Shown: one piece after another, positions 1 to 5,584 of the stretch
How the letters are laid out: every line of letters begins with the position of its first letter
Position numbering within the stretch: the first letter of the stretch is position 1
Assembly (NCBI GenBank): GCA_002363575.1
Contig: DEWI01000168.1
Location: 1-5,584 of the forward strand
DNA length: 5,584 bases
Source: Verrucomicrobia bacterium UBA3214
GTDB taxonomy: Bacteria > Verrucomicrobiota > Kiritimatiellia > RFP12 > UBA1067
Direction of reading: 5' to 3'
Made by a program: the position numbers and the translations under genes
Notes under the pieces: generated by a model
Seen by the model: only the letters and a program-made list of their open reading frames with translations
What the model was told of the DNA's origin: nothing
Database searches by the model: none

Positions 1-2810
1 ATCGCCTCCGCCGCCAGCTCGCCCACGCCCTTGATGCCGCCGAGTCCGTAGCGAATGCCTTTCGCGTCGGGCGTGGGCACGAAGCGGCATCCGGATTCGT
101 TGACGTCCGGGAGCTTCAGCTCCAGACCGATTTCCTGCGCCTCCGCGACAAAGCCCGGCAGCTTGTCGAAATTGCCGATTTCGGAAGAGATCTGGGCGCA
201 CATGAATTCGGCCGGATAGTGCGCCTTCATGTATCCAGTCTGGTAGGCGACCCACGCATAGCAGACGGCGTGGGACTTGTTGAAGGCGTAGGACGCGAAC
301 GCCTCCCAGTCCGTCCAAATCTTCTCGATGAGCTTCTTGGCCTCTTCTTCGTCCGCCCACTTGTCGATGCGGAAGGCCGGGTTGTCGAGGCAGCCCTTGA
401 CGAACTTCGCCTTCAGCTCGTTCATGATATCCATGAGCTTCTTGCCCATCGCCTTGCGCAGCGCGTCCGACTGGCCGCGCGTGAAGCCGGCGAGCAGGCG
501 GGAAAGAAGCATGACCTGTTCCTGATAGACCGTCACGCCGTAAGTATCCTTGAGATACTTCTCCATGAGCGGGTGGTCGTAGGTGACGGGCTCCTCGCCC
601 TGCTTGCGGCGCACGAATGCCGGGATGTAGTCCATCGGGCCGGGGCGGTAGAGCGCGTTCATGGCCACGAGGTCGGTGAGGCGTTCCGGCTGGAGGGCCA
701 TCAGCCACTTCTTCATGCCGTCGGATTCGAACTGGAAAAGCCCCGTCGTCTCGCCGCGCCCGAAAAGCTCGTATGTCTGCTTGTCGTCGTCCGGGATTTT
801 GTCCGGATCCAGATCGACGCCGCGCTCCTTTAGAAGCGCGACGCACTCCTTCTCGACCGTCAGCGTCTTGAGGCCGAGGAAGTCCATCTTCAACAGCCCG
901 ACAGGCTCGACGTAGTGGCCGTCGTACTGCGTGGTCAGGAGGCGGTCGGCCTTCGCGCCGGCGCCGTCGGCGGCTTTGCCGCCCTTCTCCGGAGTCGGCA
1001 TCACCGGGAGTGTCTCGATGAGCGGATCGCGGGAGATGATCACCCCGCAGGCATGCACGCCCGGCTGGCGTATCGAGCCTTCGAGGCGCGCAGCGCGCTC
1101 GAGCAGCCGATGCACCACAGGGTCGTCGCTCTCGAAGGCGGCGTCGAGTTCCGGCGACGCCTCGCGGGCTTTCTTGAGCGTGATTTTCGGCGTATCCGGC
1201 ACGAGCGAAGCGAGGCGGTTTGTATCCGCCAGCGGATAGTCCATGACGCGCCCGACGTCCTTGATGGCGGATTTCGCCGCCATCTGCCCGAAGGTGACGA
1301 TGTGGGCGACGTGGTCGGCGCCGTACTTGCGCGTCACGTAGTCAAGCACTTTCTCGCGTCCGGCATCGTCGAAATCGACGTCGATATCCGGCATGGATAT
1401 GCGGTCGGGATTGAGGAAGCGTTCGAACAGGAGATCGAATTTAAGCGGATCGACGTTTGTTATCCCCAGCGCGTAGGCGACGGCGGAGCCGGCCGCGGAG
1501 CCGCGCCCCGGCCCCACCCAGACGCCAAGCGAGCGCGCCGCCTTGATATAGTCCTGCACGATGAGAAAGTAGCCGGGGAAGCCCATCGTGCGGATCGTGT
1601 CAAGCTCGAACTGCACGCGCTCCACGACTTCGGGAGAAAGCGCGGCGCCGGATGGCGCGCCGCCCTCCTGCGGCGCGTCCGCGGCGGCGTCTTTCCCCCA
1701 TCTCTCGCGCGCGCCTTCCCAGACGAGTTTGGAGAGATATTCGGCCTCGAACTGGATGCGGATGACCTTGTCGTAGCCGCCGAGCTTTTCCACGCGGCCT
1801 TCCGGGTACATGGAGCGCAGAGTCGCTTCGTCGTACTTTTCCTTGAAGCCTTCCTCGCTGCCGAAAGAGGCGGGGATTTCGAACTTCGGCATTATGGGGT
1901 CGGAGTCGAGTTTGTATTCCTCGACCATATCGGCGACCTCGAGCGTGTTCGAAACGACTTCCGGGCACTCCGCGAACAGCGCAGCCATCTCGTCGGCCGT
2001 CTTGAAATACTCTTCGCCGGTGTAGATCATGCGCTTGGAGTCGCTCATCTTCGCGCCGGTGGAAAGCGCGAGCAGGACGTCGTGGCTGTCATCGTCGTCG
2101 CGGTCGAGGAAATGCACGTCGTTCGTCGCGATCACGCGGATGCCGAGCTTCCTGCCGAGTTCCAGCGTCCCTTTGACGACGCGCACCTGGCGGTCGTAGA
2201 GATCGGCGAAATCGCGCCGCGCGTCGAGCGGCACGCTCTCGCCGGACTTGCGCGACTTGTGCAGCATCACTTCGAGGGAATAGTCGTCGCCGAAAAGTTC
2301 CTTGTACCATTTCGCGATGCGCTCGGCCTCGTCGAAACGCCCGGCGGCGATTGCGGAGGGGACTTCGCCGGCGATGCACGCCGCCGAACAGTGCAGGCCT
2401 TCGTGGTACTTCTCGAGCAGCGCGTGGTCGATGCGCGGGCGCATGTAGAAGCCGTTGATGTGCGCCTCGGAGATGAGCTTTACGAGATTGTGGTAGCCGG
2501 CGAGATTCTTGGCGTGGAGGCAAAGGTGGTGGCGGCGCTCGTCTTTGTCGCGCGTCTTGTAGTCTCCCGTCGAAGTCACGTAGGCCTCGCAGCCGAGTAT
2601 CGGCTTGATCGGCGGGACTTCCGCAAACGCCTTCTTCTTGCTCCGGCAGGTATCGTAGAACGCCTTTAGCGCGAAGAGGTTGCCGTGGTCCGTCACGGCG
2701 AGAGCGCGCATTCCCGCCTTGCGCGCGCGCAGCACGAGCGGCGTTATCTGGCACTGGCCGTCGAGAAGCGAATACGTCGTGTGGAGATGGAGATGGACGA
2801 AGTCCGCCAT
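1..2810 (-). CDS. dnaE: DNA polymerase III alpha subunit (DnaE), C-terminus outside window
   Basis: This is the catalytic subunit of the replicative DNA polymerase, a family C polymerase that extends the primed strand in the cytoplasmic replisome. The frame is open from ATG 2810-2808 to the window edge: 936 whole codons of a protein that is usually about 1,150-1,200 residues. The N-terminal PHP domain (about residues 1-280) opens MADFVHLHLHTTYSLLDG, a standard DnaE start that fixes the ATG. It keeps H8, H10, D17, H42, E75, H94/H95, C145, D231 and H233. The palm carries GPGRGSAAGS (433-442) and PDIDVDF (474-480), with catalytic D477 and D479. The third catalytic aspartate is D643 in KMDFLGLKTL. 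Also present are YQEQVM (762-767), FNKSHAV (843-849) and, at the edge, the helix-hairpin-helix GLGGIKGVGELAAEA (922-936). The OB fold and tau-binding domain are not in view. Two Ala/Gly-rich inserts sit at about 372-391 and 608-622. No Shine-Dalgarno sequence precedes the ATG. It starts 44 bases after the fumarase beta stop, probably in the same transcript. Confidence 0.98.
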   Translation of the reverse strand, partial: MADFVHLHLHTTYSLLDGQCQITPLVLRARKAGMRALAVTDHGNLFALKAFYDTCRSKKKAFAEVPPIKPILGCEAYVTSTGDYKTRDKDERRHHLCLHAKNLAGYHNLVKLISEAHINGFYMRPRIDHALLEKYHEGLHCSAACIAGEVPSAIAAGRFDEAERIAKWYKELFGDDYSLEVMLHKSRKSGESVPLDARRDFADLYDRQVRVVKGTLELGRKLGIRVIATNDVHFLDRDDDDSHDVLLALSTGAKMSDSKRMIYTGEEYFKTADEMAALFAECPEVVSNTLEVADMVEEYKLDSDPIMPKFEIPASFGSEEGFKEKYDEATLRSMYPEGRVEKLGGYDKVIRIQFEAEYLSKLVWEGARERWGKDAAADAPQEGGAPSGAALSPEVVERVQFELDTIRTMGFPGYFLIVQDYIKAARSLGVWVGPGRGSAAGSAVAYALGITNVDPLKFDLLFERFLNPDRISMPDIDVDFDDAGREKVLDYVTRKYGADHVAHIVTFGQMAAKSAIKDVGRVMDYPLADTNRLASLVPDTPKITLKKAREASPELDAAFESDDPVVHRLLERAARLEGSIRQPGVHACGVIISRDPLIETLPVMPTPEKGGKAADGAGAKADRLLTTQYDGHYVEPVGLLKMDFLGLKTLTVEKECVALLKERGVDLDPDKIPDDDKQTYELFGRGETTGLFQFESDGMKKWLMALQPERLTDLVAMNALYRPGPMDYIPAFVRRKQGEEPVTYDHPLMEKYLKDTYGVTVYQEQVMLLSRLLAGFTRGQSDALRKAMGKKLMDIMNELKAKFVKGCLDNPAFRIDKWADEEEAKKLIEKIWTDWEAFASYAFNKSHAVCYAWVAYQTGYMKAHYPAEFMCAQISSEIGNFDKLPGFVAEAQEIGLELKLPDVNESGCRFVPTPDAKGIRYGLGGIKGVGELAAEA

Positions 2811-2854
2811 GGGAGAATCAGGGGTTTCGAGGTTGCAGTGTGGGATCGGCGTGT

Positions 2855-3376
2855 TCAGAAGAGGCTCGCGCCGTGCGAATCCATGGCGACGACGCCGCGG
2901 AAATCTTCTACCGTGAAATGCCAGCAAGCCTCGGCCGCGCCGAACTCGTCGAGGAAATCCACGCCTTCGACGCTTCGCACGGTCGCCGCGTAGATGGCCG
3001 CCGCGCCGCCCACCGCCTGGATATAGACCGCGCCGCACTCCGCGAGCGCCGCGCGCGTCGCCTCGCCCATGCCGCCTTTGCCGATGACGAGGCGCACGCC
3101 GCACTCGCGGATAAGCGCGGCCTCGTAAGGCTCCTCGCGGATGCTCGTCGTAGGCCCGGCGGCGACGACGCGCCATACGCCGCCTTCGCGGACGACGACG
3201 GGGCCGCAGTGGTAGAGCGCGCCGTCGCGGAGATCGATTCCGAGCGGCTTGCCGTCCGCGAACCACTTGTGGAACTTGTCGCGCCCGGTGTGCAGAGGCC
3301 CGGAGATGGAGACGCCGTCGCCGGCGTGCAGCGCGCGCACCGTTTTCTCGTCGAATGGATATGCCAGACTGATCAT
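2855..3376 (-). CDS. Class I fumarate hydratase (Fe-S hydro-lyase), beta subunit
   Basis: This 173-residue protein matches the C-terminal (beta) domain of the class I fumarase / L(+)-tartrate dehydratase family. With the alpha subunit it forms a [4Fe-4S] hydro-lyase that interconverts fumarate and L-malate in the TCA cycle or its reductive branch, in the cytoplasm. Visible family motifs are GPLHTGRDKFHK (26-37), with the substrate-carboxylate arginine and histidine; YHCGP (55-59); AAGPTTSIR (72-80); GKGGM (99-103); VGGAAA (122-127); and the C-terminal EACWHFTVEDF and VAMDSHGASLF. Its length is slightly short for stand-alone beta subunits (about 180-200) but both ends look complete. ATG 3376-3374 is preceded only by a weak purine run (GCGAAAAGA). 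The alpha gene lies 46 bases upstream, which supports a split enzyme. Tartrate dehydratase or a mesaconate hydratase cannot be excluded from sequence, although fumarase is the commonest role. It may be labelled fumB or ttdB; I leave the symbol blank because E. coli fumB is a single-chain enzyme. Confidence 0.94.
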   Translation of the reverse strand: MISLAYPFDEKTVRALHAGDGVSISGPLHTGRDKFHKWFADGKPLGIDLRDGALYHCGPVVVREGGVWRVVAAGPTTSIREEPYEAALIRECGVRLVIGKGGMGEATRAALAECGAVYIQAVGGAAAIYAATVRSVEGVDFLDEFGAAEACWHFTVEDFRGVVAMDSHGASLF

Positions 3377-3393
3377 TCTTTTCGCCTGTTGGG

Positions 3394-3420
3394 AAAAATC
3401 TCCGGGCTCGCGCGGCCGGA
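3394..3420 (-). terminator. Weak hairpin plus T run after the fumarase alpha stop
   Basis: On the minus strand, three bases after the alpha-subunit stop, TCCGG (3420-3416) can pair with CCGGA (3405-3401) across a 10-base GC-rich loop. The bases GATTTTT follow (3400-3394). The shape resembles an intrinsic terminator, but the stem is only five pairs. The next gene encodes the partner subunit, so full termination here would make little sense. It could be partial attenuation, an RNA 3'-end stabiliser that adjusts the alpha:beta ratio, or chance in GC-rich DNA. Confidence 0.25.
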
Positions 3421-3422
3421 TC

Positions 3423-4262
3423 TCACAATTCTATGGAACGGCGCCGGCACGCCCAGCACATGTATGCGACCGTGACGAAGTACGACGCAGGCAGGCGCGC
3501 GCGCGCCGCCAGCTTGACGCCCAGCAGAGTAGGCGCGCCGCCCAGCCCCATCGGGCCGATCCCGAGCGCGTTCGCGCTTTCCAGAATATCGCTTTCCAGC
3601 GCCGCGAGGCGGGGATCTTGCGCAGCATCGCCGAGCGGCCGCAGCAGCTGCTCCTTCGCGACTTCGAAACCGGTGGCGCGATCGCCGCCGATGCAGACGC
3701 CGAGAATCCCCGGCGCGCATCCGTAGCCCTTTGCGCGCGATACCGCGTCGAGTATAGCGGCGCGCACGCCGGCGAGATCGCGCCCGGCGCCAAGCGCCGC
3801 GTCGGGAAGCGAATACTGGCGGGACATGTTTTCGCTGCCCCCGCCCTTCAAGAGAAGCGTGACGCGCCGCCCGCCGCCTTCGACGTAATGGACGACCGGC
3901 GCGCCGGCGGCGCAGTTGCTGTCGTAGCTGGTGCCGTCGATAGAGTCGATGCAATTCTTGCGCAGCGCGCCGCGCGCCGTTGCGGCGGCGACGGCCTCGC
4001 GGACGAGCGCGGGCGTGACGACGCCGCGCAAGGCGTCGCCGATATAGAATGCGAGCGTCCCGGTATCCTGGCAAAGCGGCGTCCCGAGGCGGCGCGCAAG
4101 CGCGATATTGTCGAGTATCGTCTGCAAGACGAGCGCTGCCGACGAATCGGCGGCGGCGTTGGCGCGCGCGCGCGCCAACGCTTCTTCGACATCCTCCGGG
4201 AGCGAGGAACTCGTGCGCACGATCAGCTCTTCGAGAGCGGCGGCGATCTCGCGGCTATCCAT
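3423..4262 (-). CDS. Class I fumarate hydratase (Fe-S hydro-lyase), alpha subunit
   Basis: This 279-residue protein is the N-terminal (alpha) part of a class I fumarase, the subunit that binds the [4Fe-4S] cluster whose free iron acts as Lewis acid in hydrating fumarate to L-malate. Cluster ligands are expected at C64 in PLCQDTGT (62-69), at C182 in GYGCAPGILGV (179-189), and at one of C269/C272 in the C-terminal YMCWACRR. Other family motifs are DSNCAAGAP (114-122), LLLKGGGSEN (136-145) and IGPMGLGGAPTLLGVK (235-250). The length is normal for a stand-alone alpha subunit (about 280). ATG 4262-4260 follows a good Shine-Dalgarno sequence and overlaps the methyltransferase stop by 8 bases (ATGGATAG), which suggests translational coupling. 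The beta gene follows after 46 bases. Codons for residues 28-36 form a perfect 26-bp palindrome. TtdA-type tartrate dehydratase and mesaconase share all these motifs, so the substrate is inferred. Enzymes of this class are oxygen-sensitive, which fits an anaerobic or microaerobic host. Confidence 0.95.
   Translation of the reverse strand: MDSREIAAALEELIVRTSSSLPEDVEEALARARANAAADSSAALVLQTILDNIALARRLGTPLCQDTGTLAFYIGDALRGVVTPALVREAVAAATARGALRKNCIDSIDGTSYDSNCAAGAPVVHYVEGGGRRVTLLLKGGGSENMSRQYSLPDAALGAGRDLAGVRAAILDAVSRAKGYGCAPGILGVCIGGDRATGFEVAKEQLLRPLGDAAQDPRLAALESDILESANALGIGPMGLGGAPTLLGVKLAARARLPASYFVTVAYMCWACRRRSIEL
4156..4181. repeat. Perfect 26-bp palindrome with a (GC)7 core
   Basis: Positions 4156-4168 (GCGTTGGCGCGCG) are the exact reverse complement of 4169-4181, with no spacer. 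The centre is an uninterrupted alternating GC tract, 4162-4175. It lies inside the fumarase alpha gene, about 80-105 bases after its start, where it encodes ALARARANA, a stretch of an N-terminal helix rich in Ala and Arg. In RNA it could fold into a very stable hairpin; in DNA it could form a cruciform or Z-form segment. Whether it does anything is unknown: Ala/Arg codons in GC-rich DNA produce such symmetry easily. Confidence 0.95.
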
Positions 4263-5463
4263 TCGCGCCCTTCCTTTCCAGAACGGCGAGAGTCTCGAAG
4301 CGCGCCGTGCGCGGAAACATGTCGAACCACTTCAACGCCTTCACGGCGTACGCGCCGCCGAGCGCGCGGACGTCGCGCACGAGCGTCGCGGGATCGCAAC
4401 TCGCGTAGAGTATCCGCGGCGCCTTGCCGCGCAAAAGCGCTTTCACCACGCCCGGCTCCATCCCGGAACGCGGCGGATCCACAATGACGGTCGTCCTGGC
4501 GCCGAGCGGCAGCCGCCTGACCGCGTGCGCGGCCTGGTCCATGGAGAAGCGCGCGTCCGGGCGTCCGAGGGCGGCCGCGTTGCGCTTCGCGAACTCCACG
4601 GCCGCCTTCCCGGATTCCACGCCCCAAAGGCGCGGCGGACGGCACGTCAGCCCTAGCACGCCCACGCCGCAATAGAGATCGACGACATCAGGAGCGACCG
4701 CGGCGCCGCGCGCGTATTCCTCGGCGACAGCCGCGTACATCGCTTCGGCGACATCGGGGTTCATCTGCCAGAAGCCGTCCGCGGGGACTTCGAAAATCTT
4801 CCCGCACGCCTGCTCTTTCATTACGATGCCGGTAGGCGCCTTCTCGCCTATCCACCACTTTACGCCGCTCGCGCGGCTCCAGCGCACCGTGAGATTGCCG
4901 GCGGAGCCGACATCGCGGCGCACGGCCGCCGCGCCTTGCGTCAGAAGCGCGAACGCATTGCGGCGGATTTCGCCGAGCGCCGCGTTTATCTCCGGGCGCG
5001 CCAGCGGATCCTGCACGATGTCCACGATTTCGTGGGAAGGCTCGCGGCGATAGCCGAGCACGCGCTCGCCGCGCCGCGTCGTCCCGAAATGATAGACGAC
5101 CTTGTTGCGGTAGTTCAGCGCGCCATCGCCGCCCAGCCGCACCGGCCCGGACTCGACGCCGATGCGCGCGCGCTCGAAGAACCCTTTCAGCTGCTCCTCC
5201 TTCGCCGCAAGCTCCGCCTTGCGCGAGAGATTCGCGTACACCATTCCCGGCACGGGGCACTCGCCCGTCCCCGTGCGGTCCTTCGAAGGTTCAACTATTT
5301 CTACAAGCCGCGCGCGGACGAAATGCTTCTTCTCTTCGACGATTTCGGCCTTGACCTGCTCGCCGGCGAATGCGCCCGGCACGAAGACGACGCGGCCGTC
5401 GCCGAGCCTCCCCAGCCCGTCGCCGCCATATACCGTCTTCGCGATATATACCGTCGAAGTCAT
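4255..5463 (-). CDS. rlmD: TRAM-domain 23S rRNA (uracil-5-)-methyltransferase, RlmD/RumA family
   Basis: This SAM-dependent RNA methyltransferase adds a methyl group to C5 of a uridine. E. coli RlmD modifies U1939 of 23S rRNA; the exact target here is inferred. The 402 residues contain an N-terminal TRAM RNA-binding domain (about 3-58, including VYGGDGLGRLGDGRVVFVPGA), a central domain, and a C-terminal Rossmann fold. Motifs numbered from ATG 5463 are FWQMNP (232-237), the SAM loop DLYCGVGVLGL (262-272), DPPRSGM (329-335), nucleophile C356 in YASCDPATLVRD (353-364), and the general-base glutamate E390 in DMFPRTARFETLAVL. The usual C-x5-C-x2-C plus C iron-sulfur set is reduced to C69, with V75, N78 and D152 at the other positions. 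In the end motif, R replaces both histidines of E. coli FPHTGHLE. The frame is open to ATG 5514, but the conserved TRAM begins just after ATG 5463, which also forms an ATGA overlap with the upstream gene. I therefore choose 5463 (E. coli RlmD is 433 residues). TrmA or RlmC-type specificity remains possible. Confidence 0.9.
   Translation of the reverse strand: MTSTVYIAKTVYGGDGLGRLGDGRVVFVPGAFAGEQVKAEIVEEKKHFVRARLVEIVEPSKDRTGTGECPVPGMVYANLSRKAELAAKEEQLKGFFERARIGVESGPVRLGGDGALNYRNKVVYHFGTTRRGERVLGYRREPSHEIVDIVQDPLARPEINAALGEIRRNAFALLTQGAAAVRRDVGSAGNLTVRWSRASGVKWWIGEKAPTGIVMKEQACGKIFEVPADGFWQMNPDVAEAMYAAVAEEYARGAAVAPDVVDLYCGVGVLGLTCRPPRLWGVESGKAAVEFAKRNAAALGRPDARFSMDQAAHAVRRLPLGARTTVIVDPPRSGMEPGVVKALLRGKAPRILYASCDPATLVRDVRALGGAYAVKALKWFDMFPRTARFETLAVLERKGANG
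4268..4279 (-). promoter_or_regulatory. Ribosome binding site of the fumarase alpha gene
   Basis: The minus strand reads GGAAAGGAAGGG here, five bases before ATG 4262-4260. It is the clearest Shine-Dalgarno sequence in the window and decides the alpha-subunit start. It lies within the last sense codons of the methyltransferase gene (encoding ERKG), so ribosomes finishing that gene would end on top of the next start. Confidence 0.7.
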
Positions 5464-5584
5464 ATGCCGCGCGCCGCCGTCCTGGCTATGTTGCGCTGCA
5501 GGCGCTCGACCCACTGCACGTACTTGCGGTTGGGGATGTTGCTCGAAACCGGATGCAGAGAATAATGCGTCGCGTCGAGGATCG
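5460..5584 (-). CDS. C-terminal 41 codons of an unrecognised protein (5' end outside window)
   Basis: An open frame enters from the window edge and runs 40 sense codons (the first whole codon is at 5582-5580) to TGA 5462-5460. The peptide starts ILDATHYSLHPVSSNIPNRK and continues YVQWVERLQRNIARTAARGI. The last 20 or so residues look like a basic amphipathic helix, as in many protein C-termini. No signal or membrane segment is visible. I do not recognise the family and propose no function. That it is real coding sequence is supported by the ATGA stop/start overlap with the methyltransferase ATG (5463-5461), typical of co-translated operon neighbours, and by codon use resembling the other genes (GC-ending codons such as CTC, GAC, AAC, CGC). 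Chance read-through is the alternative, since only 125 bases are seen. Confidence 0.72.
   Translation of the reverse strand, partial: ILDATHYSLHPVSSNIPNRKYVQWVERLQRNIARTAARGI

Noticed and set aside
915..2669. A 584-codon open frame on the plus strand
   Set aside because: It is exactly antisense to dnaE, whose motifs are unambiguous on the minus strand. The translation is rich in R, A, H, V and E with no family motif, as expected for a shadow in GC-rich DNA.
2089..2754. A 221-codon minus-strand frame inside the dnaE 5' region
   Set aside because: It is the alternate frame of dnaE; the PHP motifs are all in the other frame and this one is Arg/Pro/Ala-rich filler.
2811..2854. A possible promoter or regulatory site before dnaE
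   Set aside because: The 44-base gap shows no -35/-10 pair, inverted repeat or known operator that I can recognise.
3373..4074. A 233-codon minus-strand frame inside the fumarase alpha gene
   Set aside because: It is an out-of-frame reading of the alpha subunit gene, consisting largely of Arg/Ala repeats.
3249..4487. A 412-codon plus-strand frame crossing both fumarase genes and the methyltransferase end
   Set aside because: It spans three well-supported minus-strand genes; its translation is Arg/Ala-rich with no recognisable domain.
5464..5514. A longer N-terminus for the methyltransferase, starting at ATG 5514
   Set aside because: The extra 17 residues (MGRAPAAQHSQDGGARH) are not TRAM-like and overlap the upstream frame by over 50 bases, whereas ATG 5463 gives a clean ATGA junction and a normal TRAM start.
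4936..5565. A 209-codon plus-strand frame opposite the methyltransferase N-terminus
   Set aside because: It is antisense to the TRAM and central domains, with no family features and no convincing ribosome site considered.
1..5584. A novel defence, mobile or otherwise undescribed system
   Set aside because: All complete genes are recognised housekeeping families; no repeats, integrase, toxin, nuclease or atypical base composition was seen. Only the unidentified C-terminal fragment at the edge remains open.

Overview
The window is one compact, GC-rich (well above 60 % by eye, CpG-dense) bacterial gene block. All genes lie on the minus strand, so it reads from position 5584 down to 1. In transcription order they are: the 3' end of an unrecognised gene (5584-5460); a TRAM-domain RNA uracil-5-methyltransferase of the RlmD/RumA family (5463-4255); the alpha subunit (4262-3423) and beta subunit (3376-2855) of a two-subunit class I, iron-sulfur, fumarate hydratase or related hydro-lyase; and the first 936 codons of the replicative DNA polymerase III alpha subunit DnaE (2810-1), whose C-terminus lies outside the window. 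No tRNA, rRNA, mobile element, CRISPR array or long non-coding stretch is visible. Every gap between genes is under 50 bases.

The packing suggests a single operon. The unknown gene and the methyltransferase share an ATGA stop/start. The methyltransferase and the alpha subunit overlap by 8 bases (ATGGATAG), with the alpha subunit's purine-rich ribosome binding site inside the last methyltransferase codons. Gaps of 46 and 44 bases separate alpha from beta and beta from dnaE. No sigma70-like promoter stands out in either gap. A weak hairpin followed by a T run lies directly after the alpha-subunit stop.

Organism: a bacterium with a DnaE-type (not PolC) replicase and an oxygen-sensitive [4Fe-4S] fumarase split into two polypeptides, an arrangement common in anaerobes and some archaea. 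The sequence alone does not fix the phylum. These are mostly housekeeping functions (RNA modification, central carbon metabolism, replication) with no obvious shared pathway, and I see no convincing evidence of a novel system. The details most worth a second look are: the methyltransferase lacks three of the four cysteines that hold the iron-sulfur cluster in E. coli RlmD; DnaE has a PHP domain with what looks like a full metal-binding set; and a perfect 26-bp palindrome with a (GC)7 core lies inside the alpha-subunit coding sequence.
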